Below the pieces are notes generated by a model, which did no database searches, was not told the origin of the DNA, and worked only from the letters and a program-made list of their open reading frames with translations. From Candidatus Obscuribacterales bacterium (GTDB taxonomy: Bacteria > Cyanobacteriota > Vampirovibrionia > Obscuribacterales > Obscuribacteraceae): a DNA stretch of 32,217 nucleotides. The translations under genes and the position numbers were made by a program. Below are positions 7,077 to 15,316 of the stretch, piece by piece (positions within the stretch are counted from its first letter, which is position 1; each line of letters starts with the position of its first letter). The stretch lies in the NCBI GenBank assembly GCA_021732025.1, contig JAKFVU010000023.1, positions 1 through 32,217 of the forward strand. The letters run 5' to 3'.

Positions 7077-9797
7077 ATGACGCTTTCGGGCAGCGAGATT
7101 CGCGACAAATTCGTTTCATATTTCAAAGAGAAACGCGGACACCTGCACAAGCCTAGCTCGAGCTTAATCCCCGACAACCCCACTTTACTACTGACCTCAG
7201 CGGGCATGGTGCAGTTCGTTCCGATTTTCTTAGGTCAAGCCGAGCCAACCAATCCCCCTCGGGTTGTAACGGTGCAAAAATGCGCCCGTGCCGGCGGCAA
7301 AGACTCAGATATCGAAAACATCGGCCGCACATCTAGGCATCACAGTTTCTTTGAAATGCTGGGCAATTTTAGCTTTGGCGACTACTTCAAAAAAGAGATT
7401 ATTCCGTGGGCCTGGGAATTTGTCACCAAAGAGCTCGGTCTAGAGCCAGATAAGCTCTATGTAACAGTTTTCAAGGGAGACGAACAGAATCCTGCCGACG
7501 ACGAAGCTGCCGATATTTGGCACAAGCAAGTCGGTGTACCCCTCGATCGCATATTCAGAATGAGCCGAAAAGATAACTTCTGGGGTCCACCCGGTCCAAC
7601 CGGCCCCTGCGGACCATGCTCAGAAATTTTCTACGACCGCGGCGAAGCTTATGGTCCTGAGAGCTTTGAAGATTATTGTTACAACGGCGTTGATGGCGAT
7701 CGTTATTTAGAGATCTGGAACCTTGTGTTCATGGAACTCTTCAAAGACGAAAACGGCCAATTCACTGCCCTTGCCAACAAGAACGTTGACACCGGCGCTG
7801 GCCTGGAGCGCATTGCCCTAGTTAAGCAAGGCAAAAACAATACTTTTGAAACAGACCTGTTTATGCCCATCCTTGAAAAAGTGAGCGAAATGTCTGGTGT
7901 TAAATACACTGGTGGCGTCATCGCCGGTTCATGGGAAAGCCAAGCCGATTCACCTGAATGGAAGCAAGATAGCTATCTCAAAATTATTGCCGACCACGCC
8001 CGCTGCATTAGTTTTCTCATCGCCGACGGAGTAAGAACAAGCAATATTGGTCGCGGCTACGTTTTGCGTTTCATTTTAAGAAGAGCAGCCCGCTTTGGCC
8101 GTTTGCTTGGAATCACTGAGCCGTTCATCCACAAACTCGTTCCGGTAGTGCTAGACATCTACGGCAAAGTCTATCCAGAACTATCAGCCAACCAAGAACA
8201 AATCACCCGGGTCATTAGAGAAGAAGAAGAGCGCTTCTCTAAAACTATTGACCGCGGCTCTGCTTTGCTTGAAGAAATTCTCAACCGCCCAGACACAACT
8301 GTGGCTGGCGAAGAAGCTTTCAATCTCTATGCTACTTTCGGCTTCCCCATTGAACTGACAGCTGAAATTGCCTTAGAGCGCGGCAAAAAAGTTGACATGG
8401 AAGCCTTCGCTCAAGCCAGAAGTAAGCACGAAGCAGTTTCTTCGGTAAACAAGTTTAACGTGATCATGACCGGTGAGAATGCACTCGGTGAAGTGCTCAA
8501 GCAACATGGCACCACTAAATTTACCGGTTACTCAAAACAAGACGATACTGGCAAAGTACTAGCCGTTTTGAAAGACGGCAAAGTAATTGATGTAGCCAAC
8601 GAAGGTGACGAAGTCGATATCATTCTCGACCAAACTCCTTTTTATGGAGAATCAGGCGGCCAGCTAGGTGACATTGGCATACTGGAGAACCCAGATGTTC
8701 GCCTGCAAGTGCTCGATACCAAAAAGCACGAAGGCCTGCACATACACCGAGTACGCACCATGGCCGGTGCCATCGAAGCCGGGCAAGCGCTGCATTCAAT
8801 TGTTGACAAAGCCAGAAGAGTGGCAACAATATTGCACCACTCAACCGCTCACGTATTTCATGCTGCTATCCGCGAAATCTTCGGAAAGCAAGTCGTACAA
8901 GCAGGTTCACAAGTTGGACCAAATGCAATGCGTTTTGACTTTACTCTAGATAAACAACCAAACAAAGAAGATTTAGCTCGAGTTGAAGCTTTGATGAACG
9001 AATGGGTCCGCTCAAACAGCGACGTCGTTACTCAAGAAATGACCATCGACGAAGCTAAGGCTACAGGTGCTATTGCAATGTTCGGCGAGAAGTACGGAGA
9101 CGTTGTTCGAGTCGTAAAAATGGGTGACTTCTCCTTAGAATTTTGTGGTGGCACCCATGTGTCGAACACTTCTGAAATCGGACAAATCAAAATTATCTCT
9201 GAAGGCAGTGTCGCCCAAGGCACACGCCGAATCGAGGCCTATTCAGGGCCCCGTGCCTGGAACTATATTGCCGATCAGTTGAAGTATCTAGGCGATGCCA
9301 CAGACAAGCTCAAGGTCAAGCCAGCAGAGATGGTGGCACAAATCGAGAGACTACAAAGTGATTTGAAGGCAAAAGAAAAAGCACTGCAAGCTCTAGAAGA
9401 GAAGCTCGCATTGAGTCGTGTGGCCGATATTGTAGCTAAAGCCGAAAAAGTTGGTTCTACTTCAATAATTGCCTGCGTTGTTCCTGAACTGAGTGGACAA
9501 TCGCTCAAGTTGATTGCTGAAAGCATCAAAGCCAACCATGCCAACACACTCTGCCTGCTGGCCTCCTCTCAGGGAGAGACAGTTAGTCTAGTAGTAGCGG
9601 CCTCACCAGAACTCGTCAAACAAGGCTTCAAGAGCGGCAAGGCTGTTGGCGAGGTAGCGACAATTGTAGGCGGCAAGGGCGGCGGTCGCGACGACATTGC
9701 TTCAGCTGGTGGTAAAGAACCGGCAAAAATCAATGAAGCGATAGCAAGGTTCAAAAATATCGTTGCTGAACAACTGGGTGCCACCGGCAAGAAATGA
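7077..9797 (+). CDS. alaS: Alanyl-tRNA synthetase
   Basis: It charges tRNA-Ala with alanine and clears mischarged Ser/Gly. The ATG at 7077 is chosen because GGGAGG lies five bases upstream; this gives 906 residues, close to the family norm, whereas an in-frame TTG at 7014 has no support. Domain order is complete. The class II catalytic core has HHSFFEMLGNFSFGDYF, GPTGPCGPCSEIFYDRG and DTGAGLERIA. The editing domain has HHSTAH (around residue 588) and CGGTH (690-694). The C-terminal DHHA1-type C-Ala region has the glycine-rich GGKGGGRDD block. It overlaps rnhA by four bases (ATGA), so the two are translationally coupled. Confidence 0.98.
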   Translation: MTLSGSEIRDKFVSYFKEKRGHLHKPSSSLIPDNPTLLLTSAGMVQFVPIFLGQAEPTNPPRVVTVQKCARAGGKDSDIENIGRTSRHHSFFEMLGNFSFGDYFKKEIIPWAWEFVTKELGLEPDKLYVTVFKGDEQNPADDEAADIWHKQVGVPLDRIFRMSRKDNFWGPPGPTGPCGPCSEIFYDRGEAYGPESFEDYCYNGVDGDRYLEIWNLVFMELFKDENGQFTALANKNVDTGAGLERIALVKQGKNNTFETDLFMPILEKVSEMSGVKYTGGVIAGSWESQADSPEWKQDSYLKIIADHARCISFLIADGVRTSNIGRGYVLRFILRRAARFGRLLGITEPFIHKLVPVVLDIYGKVYPELSANQEQITRVIREEEERFSKTIDRGSALLEEILNRPDTTVAGEEAFNLYATFGFPIELTAEIALERGKKVDMEAFAQARSKHEAVSSVNKFNVIMTGENALGEVLKQHGTTKFTGYSKQDDTGKVLAVLKDGKVIDVANEGDEVDIILDQTPFYGESGGQLGDIGILENPDVRLQVLDTKKHEGLHIHRVRTMAGAIEAGQALHSIVDKARRVATILHHSTAHVFHAAIREIFGKQVVQAGSQVGPNAMRFDFTLDKQPNKEDLARVEALMNEWVRSNSDVVTQEMTIDEAKATGAIAMFGEKYGDVVRVVKMGDFSLEFCGGTHVSNTSEIGQIKIISEGSVAQGTRRIEAYSGPRAWNYIADQLKYLGDATDKLKVKPAEMVAQIERLQSDLKAKEKALQALEEKLALSRVADIVAKAEKVGSTSIIACVVPELSGQSLKLIAESIKANHANTLCLLASSQGETVSLVVAASPELVKQGFKSGKAVGEVATIVGGKGGGRDDIASAGGKEPAKINEAIARFKNIVAEQLGATGKK

Positions 9798-10243
9798 CAA
9801 ATCTAGAAGATACGCAAGCCAAGCCAAGTACAGCTACAGTCGCTGTCGTCTTTGCGGACGGCGGCTCCAGAGGCAATCCTGGGCCTTCCGGTTGCGGCGC
9901 CGTAGTTAAATCGGGCAGCATAGATGGCGAAGTTTTGGCCAGCTTATCTAAATTTGTCGGCATCGCCACCAACAATGTGGCCGAATACACTGGGCTCTTA
10001 ATTGGCCTAGAAAAAGCTCTTGCTATGGGCTTCTCAGAAGTTGAAGTAAGAATGGACTCTGAGCTAATCGTCAAACAAATCAAAGGCCAGTATCGTTGCA
10101 AAAATGAAGGACTGATTCCGCTCTTCAATGAAGCGAAGCGACTGCAACGACAATTTAAGAAGTTCAACATTGAGCATGTGCGACGTGAATACAACAAAGA
10201 AGCCGATCTCTTAGCCAACCAAGCAATGGACAAGGGCGAGTAA
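9794..10243 (+). CDS. rnhA: Ribonuclease HI
   Basis: It degrades the RNA strand of RNA-DNA hybrids. At 149 residues it is typical single-domain RNase HI length. The four carboxylates of the two-metal site are visible: D22 in FADGGSRGNPG, E64 in NNVAEYTGLL, D88 in VRMDSELIVKQ and D138 in KEADLLAN. The basic stretch RLQRQFKKFNIEHVRREYNK precedes the last Asp. Its ATG overlaps the alaS stop codon. The sequence pattern (ADGGSRGNPGPSG, NNVAEY) matches the reverse-transcriptase-like/RNase HI subgroup found in Gram-positives and cyanobacteria rather than the E. coli type. There is no N-terminal hybrid-binding domain. Confidence 0.94.
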   Translation: MTNLEDTQAKPSTATVAVVFADGGSRGNPGPSGCGAVVKSGSIDGEVLASLSKFVGIATNNVAEYTGLLIGLEKALAMGFSEVEVRMDSELIVKQIKGQYRCKNEGLIPLFNEAKRLQRQFKKFNIEHVRREYNKEADLLANQAMDKGE

Positions 10244-10263
10244 ACAGGGGGATATTTCCGAGG

Positions 10264-11049
10264 ATGAGACAACTAGCTAGGCTGCTCCTCACAGCAGCCA
10301 CCGTGATGGTAACTACCGCTTTCACCATTGCCTCGGCCTGGGCAGCTCCGCCAGTGCGCATCGCTGTAGTTTCGGCCAGCGGTAGTGGCATCGAACAAGA
10401 AATCGTTGATCGTGTCACCAATTCGTTGAGCAATTTGACCGATGTGGTCGTGAGCACCGTTAATCCTGATTGGTATATCGTCTGCAACATCACAGAACAG
10501 CTAGATCCTGGCTCTGGCTCGATTCGCTACAACGGCTCAGTAATCACTAAAACTGCCGGCGGGCAGGTCTTAAACACAGTAGCTGTACAGAAATACAATC
10601 AAGATTTCTCAGTCGGCGGCGCCGCTCAACTCAACAAAAAACTAGTAGACAACGCCGCCCGCGACGTTATCAACTCAGCCTCCCAAAGAGTGGTGGGGCC
10701 AATTCAGAATGCCGTGATGGTTGAGATGGAAACCCGTGAGCGCATCATCAAAGCTCAGAACCTTGCTGATAGCGATCAATATGAAGAAGCAATTGCCCTG
10801 CTTCGGCCCATTACCCCAGATACTCCACATTTCAAAGATGTGCGAGATCTAATTGACGAGTTTGAAATGGAGCTAGATGCTCTAGAGCGACTGAAAGCTG
10901 CCGCCGGAAAAGCAAGCAAAGGTCGATATGGCGAAGCAATTGGCATCCTGAAAGATGTCAGCAGCAAAAGCAAGCGCTCTAAGCTTGCCAAGCAGAAAAG
11001 TGCTACCTATCGCGCTTTAATGGCTAGACCAGCGAAAAAAGCCCATTAA
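10264..11049 (+). CDS. Exported protein with N-terminal alpha/beta domain and C-terminal TPR-like helices
   Basis: The 261-residue product has a signal peptide cleaved probably after SAWA (residue 27). Residues 28-145 form a segment (RIAVVSASGSGIEQEIVDRV, DWYIVCNITEQL) that resembles the small alpha/beta domains of LpoB/CsgG-like envelope proteins, though I cannot assign it firmly. Residues about 155-250 contain two TPR-like helix pairs (DSDQYEEAIALLRPI and SKGRYGEAIGILKDV). The tail is rich in lysine. It starts 20 bp after rnhA; AGGGGG is 12 bases from the ATG, a long spacing. The CsgG-like gene follows 188 bp later, so a related envelope role is plausible but unproven. Confidence 0.75.
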   Translation: MRQLARLLLTAATVMVTTAFTIASAWAAPPVRIAVVSASGSGIEQEIVDRVTNSLSNLTDVVVSTVNPDWYIVCNITEQLDPGSGSIRYNGSVITKTAGGQVLNTVAVQKYNQDFSVGGAAQLNKKLVDNAARDVINSASQRVVGPIQNAVMVEMETRERIIKAQNLADSDQYEEAIALLRPITPDTPHFKDVRDLIDEFEMELDALERLKAAAGKASKGRYGEAIGILKDVSSKSKRSKLAKQKSATYRALMARPAKKAH

Positions 11050-11237
11050 AGTGCAGAAAATTAGATTAGCCAAAAATAAATCGTCTGATGATCCCTATTA
11101 TTCAGAGGAAGGGCGTTAATCCAGTAGACTCTAAGCAGAGATTTAGAGCCTTGCCAGGCCTGACGCTGAATACAAGTGAGATTAGCGATTTAGCCTTAGC
11201 AAGATTCAGTACGAATCAGTACGAAAAGGAGTGACAG

Positions 11238-12365
11238 ATGAAGTTCCGAAAGACAGCAGCGCTAGTACTGGCGCTATTTGTTATGGCATCCAGCAACATA
11301 CCTCAAGCCTTTGCTTCAACAAAGCGCCGCATCGCCATCATGCCCTTTGAGTATGGCGCAGTGAACCAATACACCGGAAACTATGACGTGGGCAAGGGTA
11401 TTGTTAGTTTGCTTACAACAAAGCTGGTCAACGACGGCACCTATTCAGTTGTTGACAGACAAATGCTCGACTCTCTTTTGAAAGAGCAAAATCTCTCAGT
11501 TTCAGACCGGGCCGACCCAGCTACTGCTTGCAAAATCGGTAAAATCTTGAGCGTCGACGCCATCATTACCGGTACTGTCACACAGTTTGGTTATGAGACC
11601 AAAACTATGAGCACCAGCGGATTGCCAACTGGATATATACCAGGCATACCGTATGTGGGTGGTATCGGCGGCATGTTAGGTGGTTTCAAATCTAGCAAAA
11701 GCAAAGTTAAAGTTGCCGTTGATGCAAAAATCATCGACATCAACACCTCTGAAATCCTCGCTGCAGTGCATGGCGCAGGCGAGTCAAAGAGAAGCAGCAC
11801 CGGTGCTCTAGGCATCGACATGGATTCTTCTGATTTTGCTTCATCAATCGCCGGTGAAGCCACTCTACAATCGGTTGAAGAAATGGGCGGCCAACTAATC
11901 GCTGCTGCTAACAAAATTCCTGACGGACAATCAATCGCCGCTGCCAACGTCGAAGGCAAAATTGCTGACGTCACTGGAAGCCAAATCACTTTGAACGTTG
12001 GCAAAATCAACGGTCTTGCCATCGGCGACAAACTGCAAGTTCTTCGTCCATACAAAACTATCAACGATCCTGATACCGGCAAAGTGATCAAAACCTTGAC
12101 CAACACAATTGCCGTTCTCAATATTGATGCCCTCGAAAAAGACTCAGCCACCGGAAGCATAGTGAAAGGCTCTGGTGCCAGAGTAGGTGATGCAGTCAAG
12201 AAAGTTACGATGGATGTTTCTGCCATTGTGGTATCACCCGTACCTGGTAGTGATCCTAGTTCAGTCGGCCGCTCCTTTAATGCCACCGGCACCATTCTCA
12301 AAAATGGCGCCAAAACTGTCATTAAAGAGGCAGTGAGATCAGTCAGCACCCCAACCACAAAGTAA
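11238..12365 (+). CDS. CsgG/HfaB-family exported protein
   Basis: The 375-residue protein has a signal peptide ending AFA (residue 27), then the CsgG-type core: RRIAIMPFEYG, VGKGIVSLLTTKLVNDGTYSVVDRQMLDSLLKEQ, and SVDAIITGTVTQFGYE (residues about 30-120). This is followed by VAVDAKIIDINTSEILAAV (158-177). CsgG of curli systems is a lipoprotein that forms an outer-membrane export pore; here there is no lipobox cysteine, so it may be periplasmic or reach the membrane differently. Between the two core parts, where the pore hairpin of CsgG lies, sits a Gly/Pro segment GIPYVGGIGGMLGG (136-149). A C-terminal beta domain (GKIADVTGSQITLNVGKINGLAIGDKLQV) resembles the FlgT C-terminal type. AAGGAG precedes the ATG by six bases. 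Confidence 0.85.
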   Translation: MKFRKTAALVLALFVMASSNIPQAFASTKRRIAIMPFEYGAVNQYTGNYDVGKGIVSLLTTKLVNDGTYSVVDRQMLDSLLKEQNLSVSDRADPATACKIGKILSVDAIITGTVTQFGYETKTMSTSGLPTGYIPGIPYVGGIGGMLGGFKSSKSKVKVAVDAKIIDINTSEILAAVHGAGESKRSSTGALGIDMDSSDFASSIAGEATLQSVEEMGGQLIAAANKIPDGQSIAAANVEGKIADVTGSQITLNVGKINGLAIGDKLQVLRPYKTINDPDTGKVIKTLTNTIAVLNIDALEKDSATGSIVKGSGARVGDAVKKVTMDVSAIVVSPVPGSDPSSVGRSFNATGTILKNGAKTVIKEAVRSVSTPTTK

Positions 12366-12374
12366 TTTAGAACC

Positions 12375-12839
12375 ATGAAAGCATCGAACGCAAAACATTT
12401 GGTTTTAGCGCTGGCGGCAATAAATTTGATGAGCTCGTCCCTTAGTCTGCCCGCGCAGGCTAAGGGCGACCCCAATTGGGACGTAGCGCTCAAAGAGGCT
12501 AATCATCTGCTCGCTATTGGTGAATCAGAAAAAGCTGCTGCTATTTTTGAAAGCAAGATCAAGAAATATCCAAACTCAGGAGCCTGTCACACGGCTCTTG
12601 GACGCTCATTAAAGCGGTTGGGTAAGCTTGATCAAGCAAAAACTGAATTTTTGCGCTCTACTGAAGTAGAACCTACTTATGCTGACGGCTTCTATGAACT
12701 TGGTGTGCTGCAAGAAAGTGATAAAGAGTGGGCAGAAGCGGCGAAAGCCTTTACTCGATATGTTGAACTGAGACCCGATTCAGGGCAAAGACGAACCATT
12801 GAAGATCGTATTTTGTACTGCAACGGCCAAAAAGAATAA
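12375..12839 (+). CDS. Exported TPR protein
   Basis: It is a 154-residue protein with a signal peptide cleaved probably after AQA (residue 29). The rest consists of about three tetratricopeptide repeats: EANHLLAIGESEKAAAIFES, TALGRSLKRLGKLDQAKTEF and YELGVLQESDKEWAEAAKAF. Such domains bind partner proteins. The gene starts nine bases after the CsgG-like gene with a weak ribosome-binding site, so translation is probably coupled and the products may act together in the envelope. The specific partner is unknown. Confidence 0.85.
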   Translation: MKASNAKHLVLALAAINLMSSSLSLPAQAKGDPNWDVALKEANHLLAIGESEKAAAIFESKIKKYPNSGACHTALGRSLKRLGKLDQAKTEFLRSTEVEPTYADGFYELGVLQESDKEWAEAAKAFTRYVELRPDSGQRRTIEDRILYCNGQKE

Positions 12840-12874
12840 GACAAAAGCTAAGAAATGGTCAAAAGGAGATGCCG

Positions 12875-13819
12875 GTGACAGAGCAAAAAACGTACGCATT
12901 CTTCCAAGGAAACATCGTTCCAATTGAAGACGCAAAAATAAGTATCATGAATCACTCATTCATGTACGGAACGGCGGTCTTTGAAGGCATCAGAGGTTAC
13001 TGGAACGAAAAAGAAGAAGAAATGTACCTCTTCCGTTTAAGAGAGCATTTCGAGCGTATGGCAGATAGCATGAAGATCATGTATTTGCAGGTGCCGCAGT
13101 CTGTTGATGAACTCTGCAAAATCGTAGTTGAGCTTGTAAAAAAGAACGCTCCTAGAACTGACACTTATATTCGGCCAACCGCATACAAGACTGTGCACCG
13201 CGTTGGTCCTAGTCTCGATAACAATCCTTCTGATATGTGCATTTTCACAGTGCCCTTCGGCGATTATTTTCACGGCGCTGGTGGTCTAAAGGTGCAAGTC
13301 TCAAGCTGGCGAAGAGTTGAAGACAATGCCATTCCTGCTCGGGCCAAAATAGTTGGAGCCTATGCCAATACTGCTCTTGCCAAAACTGACGCAGTCATGG
13401 CTGGGTTTGATGATTGCATAGTCCTTTCTGAAAACGGCCACGTATCAGAAGGGTCGGCCATGAATGTCTTCATGGTCAAGAATGGCAGACTAATCACCAC
13501 TCCTTCTTATGAAAACATCCTAGAGGGAGTAACCCGCCGCACCATAATGGAATTTGCGGAAGCGGAGCTTGGCCTTAAAGCTGAATCAAGACAAATCGAC
13601 AGAAGCGAACTTTATATTGCTGACGAGCTATTTTTCTGTGGCACGGGAGCCCAGATTGCGCCTATCATAGAGATTGATAGAAGACCTGTTGGTAGTGGAG
13701 TAGCAGGACCTATTTCAACGATGATTAAAGACAAGTACACAAAGATTTGTCGCGGAGAAGTAGAACAGTATGCCCACTGGTTGACACCTGTCTATTCGCG
13801 CAAATTAGCGAAGAGATAA
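12875..13819 (+). CDS. ilvE: Branched-chain amino acid aminotransferase (class IV PLP fold)
   Basis: The enzyme swaps amino groups between glutamate and the 2-oxo acids of Leu, Ile and Val. The N terminus reads FFQGNIVPIEDAKISIMNHS followed by YGTAVFEGIRGY, typical of IlvE. The PLP lysine is in ARAKIVGAYANTALAK (residue 158 from the GTG), and the EGSAMNVF phosphate-binding loop and GVTRRTIMEFA follow. Start choice: an ATG at 12869 is one base from AAGGAG and too close to be used easily. The GTG at 12875 has a six-base spacing and I prefer it. D-amino acid aminotransferase or aminodeoxychorismate lyase are less likely given the length (about 314) and FEGIR motif. Its place among envelope genes suggests no shared function. 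Confidence 0.9.
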   Translation: MTEQKTYAFFQGNIVPIEDAKISIMNHSFMYGTAVFEGIRGYWNEKEEEMYLFRLREHFERMADSMKIMYLQVPQSVDELCKIVVELVKKNAPRTDTYIRPTAYKTVHRVGPSLDNNPSDMCIFTVPFGDYFHGAGGLKVQVSSWRRVEDNAIPARAKIVGAYANTALAKTDAVMAGFDDCIVLSENGHVSEGSAMNVFMVKNGRLITTPSYENILEGVTRRTIMEFAEAELGLKAESRQIDRSELYIADELFFCGTGAQIAPIIEIDRRPVGSGVAGPISTMIKDKYTKICRGEVEQYAHWLTPVYSRKLAKR

Positions 13820-13840
13820 GTTGGATAAGGGGTATTGAAA

Positions 13841-14278
13841 ATGTCGGTTGCTAAAAAATGTCTGGTTGTCCTGTTTGCGCTAACATCGTTATTGATGAGT
13901 GGCGTAAGACCTGCCTTTTGCGATAGTCAGCCGAAATTGACATTCTATCGATACATCAAAGACTTGTACTATGCGACTAAATTACCGCAAGCGGCACAGT
14001 ATTGGTACAAGCCTTCTCGCTTACCAATGTTGCAGTTCAACGGCACCAGAGCTGTTGCCGAACTAGCGCGGTTAAAAGTAGGATATGTAGCAAAACCCAA
14101 TATCACCTTTGAAGTAACTGAGGGCGACCGTTGCACCATGAAAGGCTCAGGTATCGCCATTGACCGCGGCAAGCAAGTGCCATGCACTCTCGATGTGGTG
14201 ATGGTCAAAGAAGATGAAGTCTGGAAAATTCTCTACTATACTTGGCGAGCCGAAGTAATGAGAACGCAGTCGTTCTAA
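13841..14278 (+). CDS. Small exported protein of unknown function
   Basis: The 145-residue product has a signal peptide ending AFC (about residue 27). The mature part has alternating helix and strand: an N-terminal helix region (FYRYIKDLYYATKLPQAAQYW) followed by FEVTEGDRCTMKGSGIAI and a VPCTLDVVMVKEDEVWKILYYTW segment. That layout resembles NTF2-like/DUF4878 proteins, but this is a guess from shape. I chose the ATG at 13841, which follows AAGGGG by eight bases, over an in-frame TTG at 13835. The gene is 21 bp after ilvE and ends 58 bp before a strong palindrome. Confidence 0.75.
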   Translation: MSVAKKCLVVLFALTSLLMSGVRPAFCDSQPKLTFYRYIKDLYYATKLPQAAQYWYKPSRLPMLQFNGTRAVAELARLKVGYVAKPNITFEVTEGDRCTMKGSGIAIDRGKQVPCTLDVVMVKEDEVWKILYYTWRAEVMRTQSF

Positions 14279-14336
14279 TCATCGGTTTAAGTCGGAAATT
14301 AACGGCCGATAGCTCCAATGAGAATCCAATAGAAAT

Positions 14337-14374
14337 ACAACAAAAATGGTTTCCATGGAAACCATTTTTGTTGT
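14337..14374. terminator. Perfect 38-bp palindrome, bidirectional intrinsic terminator
   Basis: All 19 base pairs match, centred between 14355 and 14356. The core stem TGGTTTC/GAAACCA closes on CATG and is flanked by AAAAA on one side and TTTTT on the other, so either strand gives a hairpin followed by a U tract. It lies between two converging genes (ends at 14278 and 14458), exactly where a shared terminator is needed. Confidence 0.85.
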
Positions 14375-14403
14375 TCATAGAAGACTAGTGTCTCCCATCA
14401 AAT

Positions 14404-14460
14404 CTATTTTTACTTCTACTTCAACTTCTAGTTCTAGCTCTAGTTCTAGTTCTATTTCTA
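14404..14460 (-). repeat. Hexamer repeat giving alternating in-frame stop codons after the SRPBCC gene
   Basis: Read on the minus strand from the true stop codon (14458-14460), every second codon is a stop in the same frame: TAG at 14458, 14452, 14446, 14440, 14434 and 14428, then TTG at 14422, TAG at 14416, TAA at 14410 and TAG at 14404. The codons between are AAA, AAC, AGC or AAG. It is a degenerate (TAGAAC)n microsatellite. Gain or loss of six-base units would not change termination. Confidence 0.9.
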
Positions 14461-15135
14461 TTTCAAGGAAACTTGCACAGCCTTGGCTTCAGCATGGGCT
14501 TTGACATTAGCCATGACAGTTGGCATCGCTTCTTTCACTTGCTTGTTGACCATTGATTGGGGAATCATGCCACCATCAACATACTTAGAATAAGTGACCA
14601 AGGTTCTCTTACCAGATGCATCTAGTGGCTCAATTTTCCAATAGCCTTCATTAGCCTTGAAGGCACCACTCAATCGGTGAAAATCAATACGAGAAGGAAA
14701 CGTCTCTTTCATTCTCAAAACATAATCGAAGTTCCAGATATTGGCCAAGCCTTTCAAACTAAAGCTAACATCGGTAGTATTCTCATCAGAACTACTGGCC
14801 ACGACAGATGTTTTCTTCAAGTTATCGAACAATTTGGTGGCATTGGCATAATCAGTGAGTACATCAAAGACTTGCTCGGGAGAAGCATTAACGATAGTTT
14901 TACCGATATGGAAAGTCTTACCGTCCACTACTTCTTCTGCAGTTACCATGCCAGTTTCCATTTTGTTCTCCAAACCGGCAAAGCCTATTGTCTTAGCATG
15001 AGCAGCATTTTTTGAGTTAGATACAGATTTAGTGACGCCAGCAGTGGTGCTATGCTTTGTACTCTTCGCCTGAGCGGTGAGATTACTTGTTAGGCTGAAT
15101 GCCAGTACCAGTATTAATGATAGCGAACGTTTCAT
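14458..15135 (-). CDS. Exported SRPBCC (polyketide-cyclase/START-like) fold protein
   Basis: The 225-residue protein starts at the ATG at 15135, chosen because it gives a clean signal peptide (MKRSLSLILV..., cleavage after AQA at 23) and follows AGGGG. An upstream in-frame extension to 15204 would bury that signal. Residues about 70-215 read as an SRPBCC domain: FHIGKTIVNASPEQVFDVLTDYANATKLF, TDVSFSLKG, WNFDYVLRM, GYWKIEPLD, RTLVTYSKYVDGG and a long C-terminal helix. Members of this fold bind lipids or other hydrophobic ligands; no ligand can be read here. It diverges from the Gly-rich gene at 15317 and ends in an unusual stop-codon array. Confidence 0.8.
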   Translation of the reverse strand: MKRSLSLILVLAFSLTSNLTAQAKSTKHSTTAGVTKSVSNSKNAAHAKTIGFAGLENKMETGMVTAEEVVDGKTFHIGKTIVNASPEQVFDVLTDYANATKLFDNLKKTSVVASSSDENTTDVSFSLKGLANIWNFDYVLRMKETFPSRIDFHRLSGAFKANEGYWKIEPLDASGKRTLVTYSKYVDGGMIPQSMVNKQVKEAMPTVMANVKAHAEAKAVQVSLK

Positions 15136-15316
15136 AATAACCGCCCCTGATGCTCGAAAACTTCTGTCTGGCAAAAAGCTTCTAATCAGACAAAGCTCTT
15201 GCACTCACAAAACTAACGACGCACATTAAGCCATGCTGTTCCCTAATAACCTAAAGGAAGTGGTAGTAAACTCATTAAGGCTTCTCGTCTAACCGCATAT
15301 TTCAGCCAGGTGCTAA

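Noticed and set aside
11591..12493. Long minus-strand open frame antisense to the CsgG-like gene
   Set aside because: No recognisable motif, composition of a shadow frame, and it lies opposite a strong signal-peptide/CsgG gene.
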